A stretch of 64,000 nucleotides of DNA from positions 62,001 through 126,000 of the forward strand of contig NZ_JAAIIJ010000021.1 in assembly GCF_012932445.1 (NCBI RefSeq), written 5' to 3'. The stretch's first letter is position 1. The number at the start of each line of letters is the position of its first letter. The position numbers and the translations under genes were made by a program. Shown here one piece after another: positions 44,723-53,937 of the stretch. The DNA comes from Bifidobacterium panos. GTDB lineage: Bacteria; Actinomycetota; Actinomycetes; Actinomycetales; Bifidobacteriaceae. Below the pieces are notes generated by a model. That model was not told the DNA's origin, searched no databases, and saw only the letters and a list, made by a program, of their open reading frames with translations.

Positions 44723-47700
44723 TTACGGGCGTTTCATGTTGAGTTTGTCGGCGATGGCGTTGGCGGTGGCCGTGCTCACGGCGCTGGTGCCGCCGGCGAC
44801 ATAGGCCTTGGACACCTTGCCACGGTAGCTGGCCGAATACGACACCGTCGGGCTGCTGGGGTCGGCGACCAGCAGCATGGCAGCCTTATTGCGGCCCGCC
44901 AGGGGGCCGGCCGCGAGAGCGTCGGCGAAATTCTCCCCGGTGGCATACACCACGCCATTCATGCCCAAACCGTTGTTCTGCACCCACTTCGCAATACTCA
45001 CACTCGTGTCATAACGCGTATTACCCGACAAACGCACCAAGCCCGGCAGGCCCTTGACCAGACGGGACGGCACCGCCTGCTCGCCGCCGACCACCACGAC
45101 GCGCTTGAACTTCTTCAACGCGCTCTTCTGCTGGGATGTCAGCCCCGTGTTCGGGTCGCACAGGAACACCGGCGCCTTCGCCGCGTACGCATACGAGCTG
45201 ATGCTCAACGCGTCCGCGTAATTCGCGCCCGTCGCCACGATCGCGGTCGTACCCCACGACTTGCCGCCACGCGCATACAACTTGTACGACGTGTCATAAC
45301 GCGTCGAACCGGCCTGGCGCTCCACATTCTTCGCATACCCACGCAGCTGGGATTCGACGCGCGAGGAGACCGCGCTCGTGCCGCCCGCGATCACGATGCG
45401 CGACGGCTTGAGCCGCTTGAGCTGCGTGGCCGCCTGATCCGACAGTGACCCCGAATCCGTCAACACGATCGGCGCACCCAGCACGCCGGCCAGGCCGGAC
45501 GCGGACAAGGCGTCGGGATAGTTGCCGCCGTTGGCCACAACCACCGTGCCAGCGGTTTTCGGGAACGCCGTGGCGACCAGACGACTCATCGTGTCGTACC
45601 TGGTCGAGCCGGCCAAACGCTGCAACTGGGGTTGCGACGACGACTTGGCGGTGACGTTGACCGTCAGCTTCTGCGCAACGGTGGTGTAGTTGCGCGTGTC
45701 CCCCGGCGTATAAACCGCATCGTACTGCTGCTTACCCGTCTTCGACAGCGTCGTGCTGGGGCTCTTCCACGCCCAGCCGGAAGGCAACTTCACGCTGGAG
45801 AGCTTGCTGCCCTGCACCCCGCTCAAGTTGGACGGCGTGGCGTACGACGGCTTCGCCTTGGCAATAGACCAAGTAATCTTCTTGACACCGCTCGAACCGT
45901 CATTCCACACATACCCCTTGGCCAACGTCGCCGTAGCCGTATACGAACCCGCATTCGTACCCGTCGTCTGCCCACTCAACGTATAACCCGTCGCGCCGTT
46001 CACACCCGTCTGCGACTTACCGTTATACACCAAACCCGACTTAGCCGTCGGAGCCTTCACCTTAACCGGGGCGGGCGCGGGCTTGGCCGTGACGTTAACC
46101 GTCAGCTTCTGCGCGACTGTCGTGTAATTGCCCGTATCCTTGGGCGTGTAAACCGCATCATACTGCTGCTTGCCCGTCTTCGACAGCGTCGTGCTGGGGC
46201 TCTTCCATGCCCAGCCGGAAGGCAACTTCACACTGGAAAGCTTGCCACCCTGCACACCGCTCAAGTTGGAGGGCACCGTATACGACGGCTTCGCCTTAGC
46301 AATAGACCAAGTAATCTTCTTGACACCGCTCGAACCATCGCTCCACACATACCCCTTAGCCAACGTCGCCGTAGCCGTATACGAACCCGCATTCGTACCC
46401 GTCGTCTGCCCGCTAAGCGTATAACCCGTCGCGCCGTTCACACCCGTCTGCGACTTGCCGTTATACACCAAACCCGACTTGGCCGTCGGAGTCTTCACCG
46501 CAACCGCGCCCGCGCTGTAGGAAACCGTTTGAATCACATCGTCGTTGCTGACGTCCTTATTTCGCCCTTGCACGTTCACTTGCAGTTTCTTGGTCTGCGT
46601 CTGCTTCAGGTTCGAATAATCGACATCGAACGTGAACACGACATGTTCGTTGAAACCGCCCGATTTGGATACGGACTCATTGTTCGCATCGTTGGAATAC
46701 TGGGCTGAGGTAATCGGCCCATCCGCAACCACGCGAATCTTCGCGGCACCGGGGATCGTCGCATTCGCAAGGTCGCGCCACGTCGTTCCCCCATCGGTCG
46801 AATATTGCGTCTTAACCGTGGCCCGGGGCTGATCTTCCGTCACGGCCGCATAGGCATTGACCAAACCGGCGCCACGATATTCCTTCCCATCCGTGGGCGC
46901 GGACAGTTGCGCGTACAGCTCCTTGGCATGCTTCTTCAGCAGCGCCTCAATCTGCGAGGGGGTGTAATCGGGATGAATCGCCTTGAGCAAAGCGGCGACG
47001 CCTGCGGCATGTGGCGCCGCCATCGACGTGCCGCTCATGGAACATGTGCCTTGCAGCGAGGCGTAGCAGGTGGAGGTGATGTTCACACCAGGAGCGGCCA
47101 CGTCAATGGAGTTCACGCCGTAATTGGAGAACGAGGCGCGCGACAGCGAATCATAAGAATATTGCTTGGTTTTCTGCACTGCAGAAACCGAGATCACCCC
47201 GTCAAGCATTGCCGGAATGACAACGCCGTCACCGGAAATCTTGGCAGCGAGCGAGCTGTCCCCGGCCGAAGCCGTCTGCCCTTGCCCAAATACCGACGAA
47301 TCCTCCGCATTCGACTCCCCAGGGCCGAATACAGGCGGGGTATTATCCTGCTGCAACAATCCATTGCGCTGAACCTGATAAAGATTGTCCAGATCGAGAT
47401 CCTCATTCATGGCCGACGCCACATTCACCACGCCTTGGCTCGTGGCGTAATTCACGGCGCGTTGAAGCACTTCTTGAGCAGCGGCATCCAAGGAACTCGT
47501 ATTGGGATACATGGGAGTGTAGTTGCCGAGACTCGCGTTCGTGACATCCATATGCTGCTGCCCAGCCCACATATAGCCGCAGACTTCCTGCTCGGTATCG
47601 GTGTGATTATTGCGCAACACCCTAATCGAGGCGACCTTGGACGTCGGCGAAACACCATCGACGCCTTCACCGTTGTTGGCGGCCGCGATGGTACCTGCCA

Positions 47701-50700
47701 CATGCGTGCCGTGGGTGCTATCGTCCGCCCACCACAACGGCTTGCCGGTGGAAGAATTGGTGCCTTGCTGCGGCACGCCGTTGACCACGCAACTCACCGA
47801 CTGGCTTTCGTCAATCTGATCGGTCAAATCGGAGTTGCTGCCAAAGATACCCGAATCGATAACGCCCACCAGCGTCGGGCGCAACGGCACATCGACGGCA
47901 TGGGCTTTATCGGCCTGCACCGCACCGATGCCCCAAGCCTGGGTCATATCCGACTTCGGGTCGGAGGACGAATCCGTTGCGCTGATGTCCGGCATCGAAG
48001 ACGAATCCCAAGCCGCGGCCGAAGCGATTTCACCTTGCTCGACATCACCAGTGCGCAGCTCGTCCGCATACAAGCTGCTGCTTCTCGTGAATGCAACGGA
48101 ATTCACCGCGATGCCGTTCTTGACGGCCCATTGCGCAAAATCCGTGGCGAAAGTCTCGTCCTTCGATTGCACAAAGAACGAGTCGATCTGCGAATAGTCC
48201 ATGAGCAAATACGAATCCAGCATCTTCGCGCCCTGCTTTGCGCGGGCGAAGTCTTCACTGGAAACGCCTTGCTTCAGGTTGATGACATAATTGGCCGGAG
48301 CCTGATAGGCGTCGCCGACGTTGCTGGCGCGCGCAACCGACGGTTGGTTCGTGCCGACATACACGGCGAATGTCGTCGTCTTGCTGGGGTCGGACCTCAG
48401 TTTCACGGTCGCATACTTCTTGCCGGATGTTGCCATGCTCGGGCTTGAAACCGTGTATTCGCCGGAGCTCAATGTGCGAACACTTCCGTTGGACAGCCGC
48501 GCCTTGACCACAAGACCCGACGTGTTGAGCTTGCCGCCGACATTGTATTTCTGTGTCGTCGGGGGTGTGTCGACCACGATGGCCTCGATGGTGACGCTGC
48601 CGTATTGCGCGTACAGCGTCACGGTCCCCTCGGTTGCGAGGGACAACACCGATTGGCGGGGTTGGTATTGCGTGCCGCTGCCGTTCGCCTCGGTGTTCCA
48701 CCCCACGAACGACAAGCCCGCGGGAGGGGTGTAGGTATTGTCGGCCAATACTGACACCTTGGCGTAGGTCATGGTTTGGTCGCTCATGCTACCTGTGCCG
48801 CCGTTGGGTTTGAACTGCACGGTGTAGGTGTTCGCCTCCCATTGCGCGTACAGATTCCTGTCAGATTCGGGCAGATCCGTCACGGTTTGATCCACTTCAT
48901 AGCGCGTGCCGGTGCCATCTTTTTGGGTGTTCCAAGATTCCAGATGGTATCCATCGCGCGTAATTGGCGTGCTGGGCGCGAGTTTCGCTGCGGTATGAAG
49001 CGGCAAATTCGCAGCGGACCAGTAGGATGTGTCACCGTTCGAACTGAACTGAACCCGGTATGTTTGCGTCTTCCATTGCGCATACAGCGTTGTGTTCTGA
49101 CTGAACGCGTACGAACCATAGTTGTTATAGGCCGTGCCTGTCCCGTCTTTCCTGGTATTCCATCCAGTAAAAGTACATTCCTCTTTCGTGAACTTGTTGG
49201 ACGAGAGGCTTTGGCTGACACCCGAAGCGAAAACCTGCGATCCCATGCTTCCGGAACCGCCGTTGGCATTGAAGCTCACCGTCACCAGCGGCACATTGCT
49301 TTCGACGACACGAACAGTGCGGCTGATATAACTGTTGGTGTTCCCCGCGGCATCCGACACGGAATAACTGACGTTATACGTCCCGACGGTATTGATATCG
49401 AAGCCGCCGTCATTCGTCACGATTATGCGCGAGGTTACGTCGCCGTCTTTGTTGTCTGTGGCTTTCATGTCCTTCGTCAGGGAGAACGACGTGTCCCCCT
49501 TATGCGCGGCGATGGGAGCATAATCGGTGACCTGGGGATGTGTGAGATCACTAATTGTCACGCGCAGTCTGGCTTTCAGATTGGGATAGCCGTCCACTTC
49601 GCCGTTTTCGACAAAAGCCTTTTGTCCCCAATCCAGCTCATCGAGCTTTGCGGCACTCACGTTCTCTGTAGTCCATGATGCCGCGGCCCGTGCCGTACTG
49701 CCATCGGAAAATCTAACGGTGACGTAATCGGGGTAACGGGGCACAAACCACCATCCTTTTTCAGTGGCTGCGTCCGCAATATCTACGCTCACGGGGGTGG
49801 CGCTGCGCCACTGGGCGTATAGCGTCAAATCACCGCTCGGATATGGTGCCGAATCATCACTCGACTCGTAAAAGTTCAGATACTGGTTGGCCAGATAGCT
49901 CTGCCCGCTGCCGTTAGCTTTGGTGTTCCAGCCCGTGAAGGTTTTGCCGCTATTCGTGAATTGATTTGTCTTCAGAGAGAAGCTGTCCCCGTACTCGAAA
50001 TGCTGCACTCCCATTTTTCCAGTGCCGCCATTGGCGTTGTATGTGATGGAATGCGAAATGCCTTTCCAACGCGCATGAAGGGACAGGCTCGAAGTGATGG
50101 GGGTGTCGAAATCGAACTTCAGCTCTTCGCTGTTCTTCCAATAGAACCACCCTTGGAACTCATACCCCTCACGAACCGGATCGGCTGGGCGGGTGGCTTT
50201 CTCCCCTTCCGGCACCCATTGGGAATCAATGGACGTGGGCGTGCCGCCGTTGGTGGAGAAAGACACGGAATATGTGGCGGCGGCATTCGGCTGCCATCGC
50301 GCATACAGCGTGACCGTTTCATCGTTCGTCGAGGTCAGATTGGAAACGGACTGACCGAGCGAATAGTTGGTCCCGGAACCGTCCGAACGCGTGTTCCAGC
50401 CGACCAGCTTGTATCCGTTGTATGTCAAACTGCTGCCAGTGGGGAGGTTTTGCGCCTTATCATAAGTGAAGATCTGGTTCGCGATGGAACCGCTCCCGCC
50501 ATTGGTGTCATATTTCACGCTATAGGTATTCGCCGTCCACTGCGCAGTCAGATTCATCACGTCACCGGAGACCGGCTCGTTGCTGAGCGTCGCGCCGTCA
50601 AGGTACTGACCTTTCGTGGAGTCGGAAGTGGTCCAACGGTCGAATCGATACCCCGTTTTACTGAACTGATTCGCTTTCAGCTTGGTCGCCGTATTGCGAT

Positions 50701-51697
50701 CGACCACCTGATCGGACATGTTCCCGGTGCCGCCGTTGGGTTGGAACTTCACCGTATACGTGCTGGGTTTTGCCGTCCAGTGGGCATATAGTGTCAGATT
50801 CGAAGTCACCGGATTGCTGAAGTTATATTGAGTGCCGCCGGTGGCGGAAGTGTACCAGCCCTCGAATGTGTAATCGTCACGGGTGGGATCGTCCGGCTTG
50901 GCGGCGCACTTACCGTCTTGGACGGTCTGCGACGGCACTGAGGAGCCGTTGGTGGAATCAAACGTTACGGTGTGCTCCGCGGGGGTGCTATAGCGTTTCA
51001 GCGCGTCCTCCACCGATTCATTAGTACCGCGATCGGTGTTGTTGCCTACATAGGCGATTTCCAAAACGGTGACTGTCGCGCCTTTCCAGCTTCCGCTGCT
51101 GACCTTCGCCACGCCGATGCCGGCGACATCGGCCAGCTTGCTCACCTCGGTCAGATAATGCCCATAACCCTGCTCACCTGTCTGCAGTTCCTCAGCCCAG
51201 GAACTGACGGGATTATGACTTTCCTCCTGATCTGGATAACCCAGGGCAAGCGCCTCCGGGCCGAAAGACTGTGTGTTGGACTGATAGTCCGACGACTCGG
51301 TCAGATTATATTTGCCGCACCAGCTGGGCCTGCCATTGGCCATGCCATCGTGACTGATGCTGCCTTGGGCCGCAAGCTCGTCGGCCCGCTTCTGCGCCCA
51401 TCCCATAACATCCCAATTCACATTCAGAGCACTCACGGGTTTACCATCGGCGGTATCACTCGCAATCTTCGATTCGCTGACATTATTGGCGTCCGCGATC
51501 TGCTTGGCACTCAAAGCGGTGCGCGTCTTCGCACGCAACTCATTGAGCTGCTTCATGTATTCCAACGCCTGCTTGACATTGGCGGTATCACTGGCGGCCG
51601 CATGCGCCCCGGGCGCAACGAACCCCAAGGCAACACACATCGCCAAAGCGACAATGGCGGCGAAACTTACATTCAAAAACTTATGAACCCTGTTCAT
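44723..51697 (-). CDS. Giant secreted CAP / InlB-repeat / subtilisin protein with MBG and CWB2 repeats
   Basis: 2324 residues. Signal peptide MNRVHKFLNVSFAAIVALAM ending APGAHAAAS. A CAP/SCP-like domain (LNVNWDVMGWAQKRADELAA ... GYGHYLTEVSKLADVAGIGV) comes first. About nine InlB-type (Flg_new) repeats follow, each ending like TLYAHWTAK, mixed with Ig-like and DUF5011-type domains (TDNKDGDVTSRI). A subtilisin S8 domain spans about 1260-1620 with Asp in LVGVIDSGIFG (near 1280), His in STHGTHVAGTIAA (near 1328) and Ser in GTSMAAPHAAG (near 1556). Two MBG-like pairs (1736-2016) and three CWB2 repeats (2024-2324) end the protein. ATG 51697 is the start of the signal peptide. The triad is complete, so the protease is probably active on the surface. 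Confidence 0.88.
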   Translation of the reverse strand: MNRVHKFLNVSFAAIVALAMCVALGFVAPGAHAAASDTANVKQALEYMKQLNELRAKTRTALSAKQIADANNVSESKIASDTADGKPVSALNVNWDVMGWAQKRADELAAQGSISHDGMANGRPSWCGKYNLTESSDYQSNTQSFGPEALALGYPDQEESHNPVSSWAEELQTGEQGYGHYLTEVSKLADVAGIGVAKVSSGSWKGATVTVLEIAYVGNNTDRGTNESVEDALKRYSTPAEHTVTFDSTNGSSVPSQTVQDGKCAAKPDDPTRDDYTFEGWYTSATGGTQYNFSNPVTSNLTLYAHWTAKPSTYTVKFQPNGGTGNMSDQVVDRNTATKLKANQFSKTGYRFDRWTTSDSTKGQYLDGATLSNEPVSGDVMNLTAQWTANTYSVKYDTNGGSGSIANQIFTYDKAQNLPTGSSLTYNGYKLVGWNTRSDGSGTNYSLGQSVSNLTSTNDETVTLYARWQPNAAATYSVSFSTNGGTPTSIDSQWVPEGEKATRPADPVREGYEFQGWFYWKNSEELKFDFDTPITSSLSLHARWKGISHSITYNANGGTGKMGVQHFEYGDSFSLKTNQFTNSGKTFTGWNTKANGSGQSYLANQYLNFYESSDDSAPYPSGDLTLYAQWRSATPVSVDIADAATEKGWWFVPRYPDYVTVRFSDGSTARAAASWTTENVSAAKLDELDWGQKAFVENGEVDGYPNLKARLRVTISDLTHPQVTDYAPIAAHKGDTSFSLTKDMKATDNKDGDVTSRIIVTNDGGFDINTVGTYNVSYSVSDAAGNTNSYISRTVRVVESNVPLVTVSFNANGGSGSMGSQVFASGVSQSLSSNKFTKEECTFTGWNTRKDGTGTAYNNYGSYAFSQNTTLYAQWKTQTYRVQFSSNGDTSYWSAANLPLHTAAKLAPSTPITRDGYHLESWNTQKDGTGTRYEVDQTVTDLPESDRNLYAQWEANTYTVQFKPNGGTGSMSDQTMTYAKVSVLADNTYTPPAGLSFVGWNTEANGSGTQYQPRQSVLSLATEGTVTLYAQYGSVTIEAIVVDTPPTTQKYNVGGKLNTSGLVVKARLSNGSVRTLSSGEYTVSSPSMATSGKKYATVKLRSDPSKTTTFAVYVGTNQPSVARASNVGDAYQAPANYVINLKQGVSSEDFARAKQGAKMLDSYLLMDYSQIDSFFVQSKDETFATDFAQWAVKNGIAVNSVAFTRSSSLYADELRTGDVEQGEIASAAAWDSSSMPDISATDSSSDPKSDMTQAWGIGAVQADKAHAVDVPLRPTLVGVIDSGIFGSNSDLTDQIDESQSVSCVVNGVPQQGTNSSTGKPLWWADDSTHGTHVAGTIAAANNGEGVDGVSPTSKVASIRVLRNNHTDTEQEVCGYMWAGQQHMDVTNASLGNYTPMYPNTSSLDAAAQEVLQRAVNYATSQGVVNVASAMNEDLDLDNLYQVQRNGLLQQDNTPPVFGPGESNAEDSSVFGQGQTASAGDSSLAAKISGDGVVIPAMLDGVISVSAVQKTKQYSYDSLSRASFSNYGVNSIDVAAPGVNITSTCYASLQGTCSMSGTSMAAPHAAGVAALLKAIHPDYTPSQIEALLKKHAKELYAQLSAPTDGKEYRGAGLVNAYAAVTEDQPRATVKTQYSTDGGTTWRDLANATIPGAAKIRVVADGPITSAQYSNDANNESVSKSGGFNEHVVFTFDVDYSNLKQTQTKKLQVNVQGRNKDVSNDDVIQTVSYSAGAVAVKTPTAKSGLVYNGKSQTGVNGATGYTLSGQTTGTNAGSYTATATLAKGYVWSDGSSGVKKITWSIAKAKPSYTVPSNLSGVQGGKLSSVKLPSGWAWKSPSTTLSKTGKQQYDAVYTPKDTGNYTTVAQKLTVNVTAKPAPAPVKVKAPTAKSGLVYNGKSQTGVNGATGYTLSGQTTGTNAGSYTATATLAKGYVWNDGSSGVKKITWSIAKAKPSYATPSNLSGVQGSKLSSVKLPSGWAWKSPSTTLSKTGKQQYDAVYTPGDTRNYTTVAQKLTVNVTAKSSSQPQLQRLAGSTRYDTMSRLVATAFPKTAGTVVVANGGNYPDALSASGLAGVLGAPIVLTDSGSLSDQAATQLKRLKPSRIVIAGGTSAVSSRVESQLRGYAKNVERQAGSTRYDTSYKLYARGGKSWGTTAIVATGANYADALSISSYAYAAKAPVFLCDPNTGLTSQQKSALKKFKRVVVVGGEQAVPSRLVKGLPGLVRLSGNTRYDTSVSIAKWVQNNGLGMNGVVYATGENFADALAAGPLAGRNKAAMLLVADPSSPTVSYSASYRGKVSKAYVAGGTSAVSTATANAIADKLNMKRP

Positions 51698-51752
51698 TTC
51701 TCTTCTTCTCCCAAGGAAAGGGGCATATAGGGTCAATGCTATACCCCCACAG

Positions 51753-51880
51753 ACGCGCGCGCCACCGAATGGCTCATAAACCACGGCGTGCGGCGCGGCA
51801 TCAAGCTCGCTCCCGGCAATTACGGCACCGCGGGCGACAAGGTGGAGGTGATGCCGATCTACATGGCGATGTTCCTGTGA
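51753..51880 (+). pseudogene. Hybrid 3' fragment of DUF4143 ATPase genes
   Basis: The first codons match the end of the ATPase at 55639-56895 (ARATEWL followed by N), the rest matches the end of the ATPase at the right edge (NHGVRRGIKLAPGNYGTAG ... VMPIYMAMFL, stop at 51880). So two different family members were joined by recombination. It has no start and no other domains. Confidence 0.78.
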
Positions 51881-51894
51881 GAACCAACGACGAA

Positions 51895-51928
51895 GGGGTG
51901 CCGTCCCGTGGCAACGAGACGACACCCC
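51895..51928. terminator. Hairpin terminator (shared module, copy 2)
   Basis: GGGGTGCCGTC with GACGACACCCC, one mismatch in the stem, 12-base loop. It lies between an ATPase fragment and a relic of a CWB2 gene end. Confidence 0.65.
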
Positions 51929-51950
51929 CTCGGTCGGCCAAGCCGCACCG

Positions 51951-51980
51951 CTACGGTCGTTTCATGTTGAGTTTGTCGGC
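51951..51980 (-). pseudogene. Last ten codons of a lost CWB2 gene
   Basis: The minus strand reads ADKLNMKRP and a stop, identical to the end of the other CWB2 proteins. The match ends at 51980, where unrelated sequence begins. It marks a deleted surface-protein gene. Confidence 0.8.
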
Positions 51981-52043
51981 GGCCGGTTTAGCGTCGAAAG
52001 CATCGGCTTGAGCGCGCAAACCCAAACACGGGGGCCAAAGAGA

Positions 52044-52072
52044 AGGAGCCGGGCAATCAGCGCCCGACTCCT
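52044..52072 (-). terminator. Terminator of the sortase-anchored CAP protein gene
   Basis: AGGAGTCGGGC and GCCCGGCTCCT on the minus strand, one mismatch, 7-base loop, followed by TCTCTTT. It lies 20 bp after the stop of the gene. Confidence 0.7.
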
Positions 52073-52091
52073 TCAATCAGTAGGAACGTAA

Positions 52092-53786
52092 TCAGCGCGA
52101 ACGCCTGCGGCGCAGAACGCCAACCGTCACGCCGGCTGCGGCCAAAGCCAAGGCGGTCAAGCCTGCGACCAGAGCGGTGGCGCCGGTGGAGGCCAGAGTG
52201 TTCAGCTTGGTCCACCTGGCATGCAGCGTCTTGCCCGCGGCATCCTTCAGGTTGGTGATCAGATTGCCCTCATCGTCATACCAGCCATCGAACTTATAGC
52301 CATCCCTGGTCGGCACCGGCACCTTGCCGTCCGTACCAGTCCGACCCTCCGGCAAGGCGCCGCCATTCGAATCGAACGTGGCACCGGTGCTGTTGCCAGC
52401 GTTGCCGGCGTTGCCATTGCCATCGGTGTCGCCGCCAGTGGCATCGGTGCTGTTGCCAGCGTTGTCAGTGCTGTCACCAGTGGTATCGGTGTTGTCGCCA
52501 GCGTTATCAGTGTTGTCACCAGCGTTGTCAGTGTTGCTGCCAGCGTTATCGGCGTCGACATCGTTGTCGGTGTTGCCACCACCGTTATCGGCGTTGTCGC
52601 CAGCGTTATTGGTGTTGTCGCCAGTGGCGCCGTCGTTGTCGCCAGCGTTATCAGTGTTGTTACCAGCGTTATCGGTGTTGTCGCCAGCGTTATTGGTGTT
52701 GCCGTTGCCATCGGTGTTGTCGCCGGTGGCGTCGGTGTTGCCGCCATCATTATCGGTGCTGTTACCAGCGTTATCGGCGTTGTCACCATTGTTGTCAGTG
52801 TTGTCGCCAGTGGTGCCGTCGTTGTCACCAGCGTTATCGGTGTTGTCACCATCGTTGTTGGCGGTCCACTGCGCGTACAACGTCACATTCGACGTCACCG
52901 CACTATTGAAATCATACGTCTGCTTGCCAGCCGCATCCGTCGTCCACGCACGGAACGAATACCCCGAACGCGACGGATTGGCCGGCTTGGACGCCTTCGC
53001 ACCCTCCTTCACCGACTGAGCCGCAACCGCAGAACCACCACGAGAATCAAAACTGACAGTGTACGTCGTAGAAGCGCTATAGCGTTTCAGCGCGTCCTCA
53101 ACTGACTCGCTGGTGCCGCGATCGGTGTTATCGCCCACATAGGCGATTTCCAAAACGGTGATTGTCGCGCCCGCCCAGCTTCCGCTGCTGACCTTCGCCA
53201 CACCGATGCCAGCGACATCAGCAAGCTTGCTCACCTCGGTCAGATAATGCCCATAACCCTGATCACCTGACTCCAACTCACTAGCCCACAAATCGATGGG
53301 ATTATGGTCGTCCTCTATATCCGGATAACCCATGGCAAGTGCCTCCGGGCCGAAAAGCAACGTGCCTGACTGATAGACCGACGACCCGGCCAGATTATCT
53401 TCGCCGCACCAGCTGGGCCTGCCATTGGCCATATTATCGTGATTGATGCCGCCCTGGGCCGCAAGCTCGTCGGCCCGCTTCTGCGCCCATTCCATAACAT
53501 CCCAATTTACATTCAGAGCACTCACGGGTTTACCATCGGCAGTATCACTCGCAATCTGCGATTCTTCTTTGCCATTGGCCGCCGCAATCTGCCCGGCGCT
53601 CAAAGCGGTGCGCGTTGTCGCCCGCAAATCATTGAGCTGCTTCATGTATTCCAACGCCTGCTTGACATTGGCAGCGTCGCTGGCGGCCGCATGCGCTCCA
53701 GGAGCGGCAAACCCCATGGCAACACACATCGCCAAAGCGACAACGGCGGCAAACAACGCTTTTAAGGGCTTATATGCTCTATACAT
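52092..53786 (-). CDS. CAP-domain surface protein with LAxTG sorting signal
   Basis: 564 residues. Signal peptide MYRAYKPLKALFAAVVALAM ending APGAHAAAS. The CAP-like domain (about 35-230) is a close relative of that in the giant protein (NVKQALEYMKQLNDLRATTR, GYGHYLTEVSKLADVAGIGV). One InlB-type repeat, a linker of about 155 residues made of N-T-D-N-A-G-D variants, and a second InlB-type repeat (KFDGWYDDEGNLITNLKDAA) follow. The end LASTGATALVAGLTALALAA with RRRRSR is an LAxTG-type sorting signal, so it is covalently anchored, unlike its CWB2 relatives. ATG 53786 is the start of the signal peptide. A tract of nine G lies in its promoter region. Confidence 0.85.
   Translation of the reverse strand: MYRAYKPLKALFAAVVALAMCVAMGFAAPGAHAAASDAANVKQALEYMKQLNDLRATTRTALSAGQIAAANGKEESQIASDTADGKPVSALNVNWDVMEWAQKRADELAAQGGINHDNMANGRPSWCGEDNLAGSSVYQSGTLLFGPEALAMGYPDIEDDHNPIDLWASELESGDQGYGHYLTEVSKLADVAGIGVAKVSSGSWAGATITVLEIAYVGDNTDRGTSESVEDALKRYSASTTYTVSFDSRGGSAVAAQSVKEGAKASKPANPSRSGYSFRAWTTDAAGKQTYDFNSAVTSNVTLYAQWTANNDGDNTDNAGDNDGTTGDNTDNNGDNADNAGNSTDNDGGNTDATGDNTDGNGNTNNAGDNTDNAGNNTDNAGDNDGATGDNTNNAGDNADNGGGNTDNDVDADNAGSNTDNAGDNTDNAGDNTDTTGDSTDNAGNSTDATGGDTDGNGNAGNAGNSTGATFDSNGGALPEGRTGTDGKVPVPTRDGYKFDGWYDDEGNLITNLKDAAGKTLHARWTKLNTLASTGATALVAGLTALALAAAGVTVGVLRRRRSR
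52388..52858. repeat. Low-complexity tandem repeat encoding the N/D/G/T linker
   Basis: Variants of a 15-base unit (GTTGTCGCCAGCGTT and similar) continue for about 470 bp. They encode NTDNAGD-type units. Such regions change length easily and stay in frame because the unit is a multiple of three. Confidence 0.75.
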
Positions 53787-53792
53787 ACTTCT

Positions 53793-53862
53793 CTCTGTTC
53801 CTTCCAAGAAAAGGGGCGTATAAAGCCAATATATACCCCCCCCCACAAATCCACGCGCCACG
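53793..53862 (-). promoter_or_regulatory. Promoter region with G9 tract before the CAP protein gene
   Basis: On the minus strand the order is TTTGTG, eight or nine G (53844-53836), TATATATTGGC, TTTATA, CGCCCC, then AAGGA and the start codon. If TTTGTG and TTTATA are the -35 and -10 boxes, the G run sits in the spacer (now about 19 bp). The related upstream region of the giant gene has only five G and a spacer near 17. The box assignment is tentative. Confidence 0.5.
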
Positions 53863-53937
53863 GCGGGTTCCAGTGATCGTCGCAACACCGATGTGGCAGC
53901 CGCAATGCAGAGCAGTCTTGCGGGAAAACCCAAAGCT

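Noticed and set aside
53868-53890. CCAGTGATCGTCGCAACACC similar to a piece near 14464
   Set aside because: The shared stretch is about 20 bp with no further support; too little to call a repeat family.
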